From: Lantana camara
Taxonomy: Eukaryota; Streptophyta; Magnoliopsida; Lamiales; Verbenaceae
Direction of reading: 5' to 3'
DNA: 64,000 bases
NCBI GenBank assembly: GCA_037501455.1
Contig: CM074864.1
Location: forward strand, 30,840,001 to 30,904,000
Below, piece after piece: positions 12,046 through 23,143 of the stretch (positions are counted from its first letter, which is position 1; every line of letters starts with the position of its first letter). The notes beneath the pieces are model-generated. The model saw only the letters and a list, made by a program, of their open reading frames with translations. It was not told where the DNA came from and did no database searches. A program made the position numbers and the translations under genes.

Positions 12046-12520
12046 CTATATATATATATATATATAATGCATGTATTTTGCGTGTAATGTGTAAATGGCC
12101 CAACTCCTATGAGATCCCCACTGCCAAAAAAAAAAAAAAAAACTACGGAGAATTAATGAATCATCCCTAATAAGACAATGAAGTTATTCTAAATCCCTCA
12201 ATTTGAAATCCAATTATTTTACATTCCCAATACATTATATATTTTTTCAAAACCCCCTAAATGGCGTAAAATTACCAAATTATCTTTGCTGAAATTGAAT
12301 AATAACAATTCATACCCCAAGCATCACACTCTTCTAGGGTGCGGGAATTTTCTATTCTTCACCACCGCCCACCACCATCAACACCGCACACGACTGCGGG
12401 GAAGTGTAGAAGAAGTAGTTGGAGAGTCAGCGGTCGACACACGCACGTTAGAGGAGAAACTCCTTTCAGTTAACAGCCACTCCCCCACGACGCTCACTCT
12501 GGTTCAGCTCGTCGGACACA
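12046..12520. other. Spacer and possible 5' leader of the Ulp1-like gene
   Basis: Contains a TA run (12050-12066) and an A17 run (about 12126). From 12330 the composition becomes C-rich (CACCACCGCCCACCACC near 12359), as in a plant 5' UTR. A short open frame at 12286-12534 has no protein-like features and is taken as leader sequence. A MULE terminal inverted repeat might lie here, but its partner is outside the window, so it cannot be shown. Confidence 0.35.
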
Positions 12521-14630
12521 ATGGTAAGGTCTAAGAGGTAGGTATGTCGCACCCAACCTGTCCAAGTTAGATTTTTCCATAAATTGTCCGAAATCGAAGT
12601 TTTTTCCATTGGATTCCAGTTTCTACTTGGTAATTGATTATTTTAACTCAATAAATAAGGGTTTTAATAGTTTGTTAAATACTGAATATTGAATCCATTT
12701 TTTTTCGATAGATCATTCGCTAATTGCCGAAGAGGCCTTTGATGATTGTTCCTTCCCCTGCTGAAACAAGCAGGGGAAAGAAAAAAAGTTCTGAGGCAAA
12801 TATCCATGAGGATGCTGAGGTCCCGCTTGCGCAGAAGCGGGTGTTTTCCATTTTGCATCAGTGCGTGTTGGAGAGATTCAGTGAGTTTATCTCTAATATT
12901 CGTGACCAAATGTCACCCGGTCAACTTGCTGTTAAAAAATCACCCTTTGGTTATTTGCTGGGAGCCTCGGATCAAAAGGGGAGCATTAACAGAGTAGGAT
13001 TCTTGCTCGATTACTACAACTGCAGCACCAACACGTTTAAATTTGGAAGCCAAGAAGTTGTATTTTGCGAGAAGGAATTCAACATTGTTATTGGTATGCG
13101 GCATTCCGGTAAGCCTGTCATTGTAGTGGGCAAGAGTAATTCCAATACCTTGATCAAGCATTTTGGCAATAAGGGAAGCAATATCTCCCGAGCCAACATC
13201 GAGCGTAAACATTTCGTCGGAAGGAGTGATGTCGTTGGGATTTGACGATTTTGTACGGATGTACATTTTACACGTTTTTAATTGTTTGTTGTTCCCGCGT
13301 AGCAGTTTACGTGTGCCTGCTGCGCTTGTTTGGTATGTTAATGATTTGTCCAGGATTGGACAATACGCCTGGGGCACTGCGGCTCATACGTTTTTTTATC
13401 AAAGGTATTTAGAAGTATGTTGTGGATAAACATGATTTCGTCGATGGTTGTACTATGGGTTTGTTGGTAAGTCATTGGCTTGGTTTTGCTAGATTGTGTC
13501 GCTTTATACCCATATATGTACGTGCTTAAGTTATTGTTTATGTCAGACATGGTTTCATAAAAGAATTCAGAAGTTCGGCATCTCGAGAAGGTTGATAGCA
13601 TTCACTCGGTGGTTCAAATGGAAGGGGAGTGCACTGCATAATACGAAAGCCAGTGCAAAGAAGGCTCTGGAAAGTATTTGCCGGTCAGATGTAAGTCCAT
13701 AATCTTCTGAATTTATTGAACCAATATGCATTTTTTGTTCAACTGATTTGTAACAAAGTCTGTTCATTTAAAAATACGAAGATTGTTCCCTTACGAGCGG
13801 CTAGTGAAATGGAGAGAAGTCTGTCCGAAGCGGATGAATAAATTTTTATTATCGAAGGGGTTCAAGTTGTTTATGTAGAAGAGAAAGCAGAAGTTATCGA
13901 TGTAGGAGTTCAAACTGATTTTGTGAAAGAGGAAGCTGAATGTGTCGATGAAGGAGTTCAGACGGATTTTGTGGAAGAGGAAGCTGAATGTGTCGATGAA
14001 GGAGTTCAGGTTGATTTGAGTCAGGATGGGGAAGGTGATCGGGATGGGGATAGGGATCTGGATGGGGACTGTGACGGTGATAGTGATTCCGGACGAGATG
14101 AGGTTAGATCGAAGCGAAAGAATGATGTGAGGGAGCGTGTGGAAGAAACGGTGAGACAATATAACTGTGGCTTTGTTTATGTGTGTGTATTTGATTTGTC
14201 ATTGGATACTTATGTATTAGGTTGTGCAGGTTGGGGCTCACGTGGACAGTATACCTAAGGAGCCCCCAGGCTGTGAGGTGGTCACTGAGGAGTTACGTAC
14301 AAGGGCATTTAACTTGATTATGAGCTACGCGGAGGAACAAAAGTAAGGGTTCTTACTTCTTTCAATGAGTTGGGTTGATTATAGCGTGTTGATTGTTTTA
14401 TTATAATCTTTTGCAGATTTAATATTGTCTATCAGAGTAATAAAAATAATTTTATCCTAAGTGAGGATCTACGAGATCTCATTTTGGGGAAAGAGACCAA
14501 CGATGGCGTTATTTACGACCTGTTGACCAGTCCTGGTTACATTGTGCCCGAATTCGAGGATGTACATTTTTTCAACCCTCATGTGACAAGAGAGTTTGTG
14601 AGCAAATTGTGGAGCAGGATTATAGGAAAG
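12521..14630 (+). pseudogene. Ulp1-like MULE gene, 5' half (plant mobile-domain-like region), broken by LTR insertion
   Basis: Proposed exons: 12521-12537 (ATGGTAAGG start, tentative), about 12735-13480, 13547-13690, about 13783-14150, about 14230-14342, and 14417-14630. Most introns have good GT-AG ends (for example CAGAT|GTAAGT at 13690 and TTGCAG at 14416). The N-terminal region, with blocks like FDDFVRMYILHVFNCLLFP and YVNDLSRIGQYAWGTA (13241-13395), resembles the domain found upstream of Ulp1 peptidases in plant transposon-borne genes (DUF1985 / plant-mobile-domain type). Two frame changes (about 13195-13215 and about 13413) indicate small indels, or introns not resolved here. An acidic, repetitive linker follows (13878-14100). 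The last codon before the insertion is AAG at 14628-14630, and the frame resumes at 50758. It cannot be expressed whole with 36 kb of LTR elements inside. Naming rests on motif recognition, not a search. Confidence 0.65.
13878..14021 (+). repeat. Three in-frame 48-bp repeats in the Ulp1-like gene
   Basis: Units 13878-13925, 13926-13973 and 13974-14021 each encode 16 residues of the pattern EEEAECVDEGVQTDFV. Units 2 and 3 are almost identical; unit 1 is diverged. They are followed by an Asp/Gly-rich stretch (14029-14100). It looks like an expanded acidic linker. Confidence 0.85.
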
Positions 14631-16626
14631 TGTAGCAACCCTATACGTAGAGATGTCACACCCCCGCACTATAGGTCGATCCACATACGAAATGGACAAT
14701 CATTACATGAACTAACCTATAACGAACGGGAGACAAGTAAAAGAGACAGGCTAGCTAGGCGGGACTATACCCCAAAGCAATACAAAACCAAGATATAAAA
14801 TTTAAAAGCGGAAGCATCAACTCATTAATACATATAGGTACCATATTTACATCAATAACATAGATACTAATAGGTACCACCATGAATCAATACATTATCA
14901 TCTCCTATATATTATACAGATAAAAGTCTCCAGATACTAACAATAACCATAACATACTAACTCTGAAATATCAAGAACAATAACATGAAAGTGTATGAAG
15001 TGCTAGACTCAGCTGGACGACAAGACACGACTCTGACTCCCGCCTAGCACACGACCGCGACAACCTGAAAGGTGGGGCGTCAGTCCATGGAAGACTGAGT
15101 GAGGGGCAGAAATAAATATATATTAGCGCAATTAACATGCAAGTTATAACCTCGGGGTAAGGTTTTAGAATTAAAGTAATATAAGTTCATAATAACATGG
15201 AACTCGCCCGAGATTACAACTATCAATATTAAATTCTTTAATCACTTTCATGCATTCAATACGTGCAATAAGTGGCCCGGCGAGTGAGGGCATTTCTCCA
15301 ACCTTACTCCGACAGTGTACAATCCATGCTTGCTTTATTAATCAATAGGTGATCATGCAATTCATTTATCGTGCACTCGTGCATATTGTATTCAAGCAAG
15401 ACAATCAATAAGTGCAATCATGATAATAACCCGAGGACAATCCGTGGTGCCGGACCCGTCCCCAGTCTCCTTCTTCCTCCGGGTGATGGTGGGATTGTAA
15501 GGCCCCACCATCCAATCTCATTGAGCATAGGGTACATGAATCCCTAAGCTCGGAACTCCTTCCTCCACTAACCTCCTAGCGGATTCAGGGTCATCCCAAT
15601 GTGGTGAGGATAGCGTTCGAGTTACCCGTCAGCCCATGCTTTCTCGGTTGGCTCAAACCACTACCCTCGGGCCCAACATGAACATGCTTTACTCGCCAAA
15701 CAAGATCAATCAATAAATCACGATACATGGCTTGCTTTTCATGAACATGGCTTGTTTGCAATTGTTATAAGTTTAGAAATCAATATAAATAAATATATAT
15801 ACCTTTTTGGCTTGAAATTCCACATAATAGTTATACGGGTTCTATATAACTAGCAATTAAACCTCACCTTTACCGACAAAAGACATGTAGGATACGGCCT
15901 ACGGGGCTTGCTCCTCATCCCGGTGAAGCTGGTCTGTGCAAGATAGACGTGTACACGTGAGACATGACTCTAAATGGACCAAATATGATGAACGGCGAAA
16001 ATGCAACGAGATGACGAGCAATACATAATGTGGCATGCAAACATCATGTTTTAGCATATAATCAATCATATAATAACAATTTGGGATCAAAGAAATCATT
16101 GGAGTAAAATGGTAAAATCATGATTTTAGGCAGAATGTTTTGTTCTGTCATCGAGGTGGGAACGGCCGTTCCGGCCCTTAGTGTAAAATGGGAAGGGCCG
16201 TTCCCATGGCTCACCGAAAATGCCCCTGCGTTTTTAATTTATAAATGGCGACTTTGCTGGGAGCGACCTTTCCGGCTCGTACGCCAAAATGGGAACGGCC
16301 GTTCCCATGTGTGCGCTGGCTTTGAATTCAAAGGAGTGGGAAGGGCCGTTCCTAGAATGAACTGGGGATGGGAAGGGCCGTTCCCGTTCCTCTGTAATTG
16401 CAGAAACAGAGCAGAACAGGGGAGGCTCTCGGCATAACAACAACAACACCCAAAACATCATCAAATCCACATTAAAATGTAAGAATTCTGGGAATATACA
16501 TGTATACATATTCAAGATATGATAATATATCATTTAAACACATAAATCATGAAATATCTCCAAGAATCCAAGGTTTCAAGTTCATGCTCAACTTGACCAT
16601 TCAAGCTCAAATTTCCAAGAATTCCT
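14631..16626 (-). mobile_element. Solo LTR B, left part (3' end of the LTR), TSD GAAAG
   Basis: Begins TGTAGCAACCC at 14631 on the plus strand (LTR 3' end, minus orientation), directly after GAAAG (14626-14630). The other end, TGTTACA, is at 50752 and is followed by GAAAG (50753-50757). Left part (1996 bp) plus right part (50087-50752, 666 bp) give one LTR of about 2.66 kb with no internal domain of its own, so it is a solo LTR. Element A sits inside it at 16627. Open frames within are not genes. Confidence 0.9.
16155..16388. repeat. Palindrome cluster GGGAANGGCCGTTCCC in LTR B
   Basis: About five copies of GGGAACGGCCGTTCCC or GGGAAGGGCCGTTCCC-type near-palindromes lie within about 230 bp. 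Two diverged copies (GGGAGCGACCTTTCC and one ending GTTCCTAG) show decay of one arm. Confidence 0.85.
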
Positions 16627-17435
16627 TGTAGCGCCCGGAACGGTGGGCCACCACATCCCCCGCACCTAAACCCGAACCCACATATGAAATGGATTTCCAT
16701 ACATGAGCCCAAGTCTAGGCGAACGGGAACCTACACTTACACACTAGGCTAAGCGGGGTAACTCAAACAGAGCGCGCAAAACAAACAGATAAGAATGCGG
16801 AAGCAACAACATAAGGATCGAAAAGGACCTTTATACTAACATATACATCATATACAACGGCCTGACGGCCCAAAAATAGGTCAAGTATATGCATCAAAAG
16901 TTCATAATCTCCATAAGACATAATGAGAATTCAAATACAATTCATGATAGTAATCAAAATGCAATAGGTAAATATGCTGACTCGACCTAAACTCGAAAGT
17001 TCGACACGACCGATGTACTTCCCCGCCTAGCTCGAGAATCCTGCAACTAAAGTGTTAAAAGGAAGGGGTCAGTCAAAACTCGACTGAGTGAGGGGGGCTA
17101 ACGCACACCCACACCATAAATACATATAGAGCATAACATATAATCAAAAGGGGGTCGATCATGAACTGAGCTAGGGTTTTACATATTAAATCATTTTGAA
17201 ACATACTTATAGTATTAAGGAAATCCTAACTCGTTTCACAACCACCAAAGCATAAAAGAAACATAAACGTCCGGCGAGTACGGACCTCCTCAACTCCTCA
17301 TACAAATCATAAATACATAAGAATTCATAAATTCATAACTCCTCAACGCCTTGGTGATCGGGAATCAAACCCTCTCCACCCATATGGATTCTATATACAT
17401 ACGGGGTAGCTAACCCATGATATGCCTTCCTCGGT

Positions 17436-20392
17436 TGTGACGCCCGGAACGGTGGGCCACCACATCCCCCGCACCTAAACCCGAACCCACATATGAAATG
17501 GATTTCCATACATGAGCCCAAGTCTAAGCGAACGGTGACCTACACAAACACGCTAGGCTAAGCGGGGCTAAACAACACCAGAGCGCGCAAATAAACAAAA
17601 CAGATATGCGGAAGCAATAAACAGGATCTAAAGAGCTCGACAAATACATATAAAATCATATACATGGCCTCACGGCCCCAAAAGATCGAGTGTATGTATC
17701 CAAAAGTCCATGATTCTCCAAAAGACAAGTTAAGATATCAAATACATCAGAAGAGTAATCAAAAGACAAGAAAAAGAATGCATCTCAACCTAAACAGCTA
17801 AGTACGACTCGACTCGACGCACTTCCCCGCCTAGCTCGGTAACCTGAAAGGGAAAGGAGAGGGTCAGTCTCACAACTCGACTGAGTGAGGGGTTTAACAC
17901 ACTCACACTATAAATACGTAGAGAGCATAGCACAAATCAAAAGTGATAGTCATGAATCGAGGCTGGAGTTTTGCACACCAAAACCATTTCCCGAAATTAA
18001 TATATAGTAAGAAAAGCATCTATCTCGACTCATAATCCATCAGTCAGAACATAATCAAAAGCCCGGCGAGAACGGACTATCCCTTACTCCTTTGGTATAA
18101 ATATCAAATCACAAAACCACCCTTACATCCATGGTGTGTCGGGAATCAAACCCTAGCACCTACATTACCAAAAACATACGGGGTAGCTAACCCACGGTAT
18201 GCCTTCCCCGGTTATTCACCGAAGGCTCAAGATATCACGCCTTCCCAACCTCCCTAGGTCGCACGTGAATATCTCAAATGAGAACGTGCACAGGGGTAAA
18301 CCCGGCGACCCCGTGGTCACCCCGGGCCGTCCTTACCCACGTCTCTAGGGCCCACAAACCAAATCAAACCAAATCCCATCTTTCAGGGCACACTCGCTCA
18401 GCAGAACAAAACATACCAAAAAGGGATTCAAAATCAAGCTTATATATACTCGTATATATATCGTTTCCAAAAGACCAAAGTTATTCCATAAGATCATAAA
18501 TATAATTTAAGCACTTGTATCTAAATATATATACCATATCCGCATTCAAGGGAAAATTCATCATATTATAGGCCATAGGGTATTTTAGCTAATAATTCCT
18601 AACCTCACCTTGCAAAAGAGACAAAAGGTAGGATCAACGGTAACCGACCACCTAAGCTTCGGGCTCTTGCACGACCGGAAGAGGCTCTGAAACACCAAAG
18701 AAAGCAAGACCCGAGACTTAGACTCAAATATGAACCAAATAGACGCTCGACAATGCTTATGAATGCAACGAATGCAATTGAAATGCATAACACGTCAAAT
18801 AAATCCTACCAAGTCTTATTCACGTAATTCGTGGAAAATAAGGTCATAAATTCAAAACAAAGCATATAATGCGTCATATAACAAGCTAACATTGCATACA
18901 CGTCATAAACGAAGAAAGAAAACACAAAGAAAAACAACGAAGCGATAAAACGAGCAAATGCCGCCGCCATATTTTCAAATGACACGGCCGTGTTGAGTTT
19001 TAGTTCAAAATGGACACGGCCGTGTCCGGTTAAAATAAGTTCAGAAGTTTAATTCGAGGGGCTGACACGGCCGTGTTGAGTTTTAGTTCAAAATGGACAC
19101 GGCCGTGTCCGGTTTTATAAAAATAAATTGCCCCAAGTCGAGAGGCTGACACGGCTGTATCCAAAACATGCACAAAGCTGACACGGCCGTGTTGGCCTGT
19201 CGTCTTCGAAAAAAAATACCAGCAGCAACAGTAACTCTGCGGGAAAAACAGGGGAGGTAGCAGGGCAAGCACGCAGCAACAACATGCAACCATTCCAAGC
19301 CACAAAACTCAAGTAATTCATGGCAAATCACTTCATAATCAACATGTAATCATCCAACTATCAAGAAAGCTAAAGAATCATCAAATAACTCAAGAATTCT
19401 TATGCAAGAATTCAAATTTCATCAATGGCAACTCTCACCATACTCAACCATATGCAAAAACAAGACCATATTATCATGTTAGGGGCATAAGAGATCACAT
19501 ATATATATTCAAATCAAAGCTTAAGTCCAAGAAACCAAGGTGATCATCAAACCCTCAATATTCATGTCATACTCCATAATTATATCAAACCTAGCTCAAA
19601 GCATGGATTCAATAGCTCAAAATGCTCATAATATCATGTACATATCAAATACTAACTTACCCCTTGAAGATGTTGGAAGAAAATGGAGATTAGAGCTCAA
19701 AACCTCCTTGGGATGAATAGTGACGGGTGAAGGGTTTAAGCTCCAAATTGCTGCACTTCCTCTCCTTTTTCCTTGCTTGTATCGATAATGAGAGGGAGAG
19801 AGATAGATATGCTGAGTTTTGGGTGGAGTGTGGGGCCAAGGTTGGGATAATATACCAAGAATTGAGGGACTAAAGTGCAAATAGGTGAAAGGTAGTCATA
19901 AAAGAGCGAGGTAAGTTTCCGGTCGGATTTCGGAGTACCAAATGAACTTAAAAGGTTATGAGGCTTAGTCCATCGAACCTGAATCATCGAAACGAGTTCA
20001 ACGGGGGTGACCGAATTCGAATCCGATTTCCCGAGCTCAAATTACACATATCGGAACCCAAGGTGTGCTAAAAGCGTTTTAGCCTCCTTTAGGTTCCAAA
20101 CAAAACAAATAATTCAAAAACTCAACAAATAGATTCAAAAACATATAACGAGCATAAATCAAGGTTCATAACACGTAAATTTCCGACATACTAAAACAAT
20201 GTAAAATTCCGAATTCGATTCAAACATAAACGGATCAAACCACAACAAAGTACGTACATACTCAAATAAGAATCATTCAAATTCATAAGAAATATTTAAA
20301 ATAAGAATTAAAAGAGTAAAGAATGGGAATTTAAATAATGTAAATCGCGCACATACGTCATACCTGTACGGTCTGAAAGTCGGGGTGTCACA
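17436..20392 (-). mobile_element. Solo LTR inside the A 3' LTR, 2957 bp, TSD TCGGT
   Basis: Begins TGTGACGCCCGG at 17436 and ends GGGGTGTCACA at 20392. TCGGT occurs on both sides (17431-17435 and 20393-20397). The sequence is related to the A LTR but clearly a different copy, so this is a member of the same or a sister family that inserted and was reduced to a solo LTR. It has the usual internal donor-like site (about 19660) and palindrome cluster. Confidence 0.95.
18981..19197. repeat. Palindrome cluster GACACGGCCGTGTC in the solo LTR
   Basis: Seven copies (some with one changed arm) in 217 bp. A larger unit of GACACGGCCGTGTT, a spacer and GACACGGCCGTGTCC is itself duplicated (18981-19027 and 19066-19112), which shows expansion by tandem duplication. 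Confidence 0.88.
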
Positions 20393-21453
20393 TCGGTTAT
20401 TCACCGAGGGCTCAAAGAACCACGCCTCAGAGTCGCGCATTGGAACTTCAAAGGAGCGTGTGCACAGGGGTGATAACCGGTGACCCCAACGGCCACACCG
20501 GGTCTCCCTTACCCACACCTCCGGGGCCCAAGAGTTCGAAATCAAATCATAATCCCATCTTTCAGGGCACATCTCGCGGATTCAAAAAGGAAACGTACAA
20601 GGGATTCAAAATCATAAGCTCATATACGCTCATACTTATACCATTTGCATAAATTCATAAAAGCGATTCATAAGGTCATAAACATATCATAAGCATTCAT
20701 ATTTAACCATATAATACGTATATAGCCACATGCGGGATAGGAAATCAATGACATAAAGGCCATAGGTCACTTATCTAAAAGAAAAGATCCTAACCCTCAC
20801 CTTAAAGTGGAAGCGGAGTGAAAACCGAACAAAAGAAGCAACCGGACACCTAAACCTCGGGCTCTTTAACTTCCTGCAGAGGCTCTGAAACAAAAGAACG
20901 CAACAGCCGAGACTTAGACTCAAATATGTACCACTTAGACGCTCGGAAATGCATATGTATGAAATGAATGCATATGAAATTCAAGAATGTATCATTTAGG
21001 TCATTTAAATTCAGAACGCGTACGAACCATATCAAATAAATTCATAAATGTAATTCCTAAAATATAACAAATTATTTAAATTATAAAATCAAATTTATAT
21101 TACACATTTCATACATAGGAATTCATATAAAATCACAGGATCACATTTAAATAAAAATATCAAATTAAATCACTTAAATTTCAATTTACATAAATGTATA
21201 TATATATATCATAATATATATAAATATATATATAATGTATAGTATATAAATATATATATACACGGATGGCAGCCACAAAACTCACTTAAAGGCACAAGTA
21301 CTATAATACAATCCATGCAAAATACAATTTAATCATGCCATGCATTTACATCCATGCATCCCCACGTAACCACCATGCAAAACAATAGCAAACCATGCAT
21401 TAATACTTCATGCAAAGCTATGGAAACAAAACTAAACACGGCAGTTACAGATT

Positions 21454-21585
21454 CATCTCCCCGCCCAGAGGAGATTTTCTTTATAAAATTACCCTCCCGG
21501 GTACAGCTGATGCAGAAACATTCTGCATCACGTACCCGGCCGGGTACTTTTCTTGAAGAAAATCTCCCCGGCCGGGGAGACAGTC
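21454..21585. repeat. Palindrome cluster in the A 3' LTR
   Basis: Contains ACCCTCCCGGGT (21490), TGATGCAG...CTGCATCA (21509-21530), GTACCCGGCCGGGTAC (21532-21547) and TCTCCCCGGCCGGGGAGA (21563-21580), a set of nested palindromes within 130 bp. The 5' LTR has the same set, except that the last one has lost two bases. Confidence 0.88.
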
Positions 21586-23115
21586 CAGGCGCGAGGGAAA
21601 CGTGAAAACACCCCTGTTCGACCCTACTATCCAACCAATCTAAATACCAACTCAGTAAGGCATGATAAGGCAGCAAAAATGGCAGCAAATCAGCACAAAA
21701 ACACCATCATATCAGCTGAAAACGAACAACAGCAGTTAAGGGATGGAAATGGTACCAATTCTTGCTTATAACTCAACAAAAACTCAAGTATATTAATGGT
21801 ATCTCACCCATATCACAACTACCACCAAAGTCAGGTATATTCAACAATAAATGAAGCATAAGAGACCACTTTCCATGCATCAATTCAAGCCATAACTCAA
21901 GGAAAGTCATAGGATTCAAAAATGGAGCAAAAACCTAACTATTCACTTCAAGGATCAAAAACTCAATCAAAAGTGGATCAAATTCTGAATTTCTTTGATG
22001 CAAATGATCATATAAGCATGTACATATCAAATATAAGCTTACCCCTTGAAGAAGATGGAAGAAAATGGAGATTGGAGCTCAAAATCTCCTCTAGGGTGAA
22101 AGTGACGGGAATTCACTGCTGCTGCTCCAAAGTTCAGATTTTCCTCTCCTTTCTTGTGTATGGTTCAAGTTGAAGGCAGCAAAAAGTGATAAAGGACTGA
22201 GTTGGTGAGGTGTGGGTCCAGGTTTGAGGGCAATTGGCCAAAAATTGAGGGGCTTATGTGCAAAATGGTGAAAGGTGGTCATATGAGCGCGAGATGAAGT
22301 TACGGGCTGATTTTGGGGTATCAAATAAGGTCGAAAAATTACAAGGCCTGTTCCATTGCACTCGAATCGTCGAAATGAGTTCAGCGGAGGTGACGGAATT
22401 CGGATCCAAATTCCCGAGCTCAAGTTACACTACCCGGAACCCAAGGTGCGCTAAGTACACGTTAGCCTCCTTTAGGTTACCCCAACAAAACGAGTCCCGA
22501 AAACCCAACAAATAAACCCGAAAACATGTAACGAGCACATATTCAAGTTCACGACTCATAAAACTCCAACATATTAAAACGGCACGAAATTTCGATTTCA
22601 ATTCGAATACGAACGCATCTCATTTCATCAAATAGGCATATCAATCTAATAAATAAATTCAAATTCAAGAAATAATAAATAAATTAAAATAAAAACAAAA
22701 GCAAAATTTTAACGAATTAAAATAAGTCAAATTTTATTAAAAAGGTTAATTTTCAATTAAGTCCAAAACTTTTAAAAAGTGTCAAATAAGTCCAATTCAA
22801 CTTTTCAATTAAGTCCAATATTAATTAAAATCACACAATTAAGTCCTTAATTCATATAAATCACATAATTTACGAAATTAGCTTGTTCGGGAATTAAATT
22901 CACATATCATAAATTCATAAAATTCATATCATGAATCACTTGAGGCAAATTTCGACATATAATTCAAATATTCCATATAAATTCCAATAATTCATATAAG
23001 AATTTCAAATAATAAAATATAAATCAATTAAATGCAACAATTAAATATGAAATTAAAATAAATTAAATTGCGCACATACGTCATACCTGTACGGTCGCAG
23101 AGTCGGGGTGTCACA

Positions 23116-23130
23116 GTCCTCCCCCCTTAA
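23116..23130 (-). other. Polypurine tract of element A
   Basis: On the minus strand AAGGGGGGAGGAC directly precedes the 3' LTR start (TGTGACACC at 23115). It is the expected primer site for plus-strand DNA synthesis. Confidence 0.85.
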
Positions 23131-23143
23131 AAAGGACTTGCCC

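Larger units (their letters stand above)
16627..23115 (-). mobile_element. 3' LTR of element A, split by a solo LTR
   Basis: Parts 16627-17435 and 20393-23115 make one LTR of about 3.53 kb. It runs on the minus strand from TGTGACACCCCG (23115) to CCGGGCGCTACA (16627). The uninterrupted equivalent of the joint is seen at 47340-47360 in the 5' LTR. It contains the donor-like AAGGG|GTAAGC at about 22042, a second donor-like motif near 20800, and AT-rich repeats at 21200-21260. Confidence 0.92.

Noticed and set aside
12286..12534. Open frame of 82 codons before the Ulp1-like gene
   Set aside because: Low-complexity His/Asn composition, and it overlaps the C-rich leader and the proposed first exon in another frame; taken as 5' leader.
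18605..22515. Numerous 60-120 codon open frames inside LTRs
   Set aside because: They recur in corresponding positions of other LTR copies with shifted frames, lack domains, and often read palindrome clusters; LTR sequence explains them.
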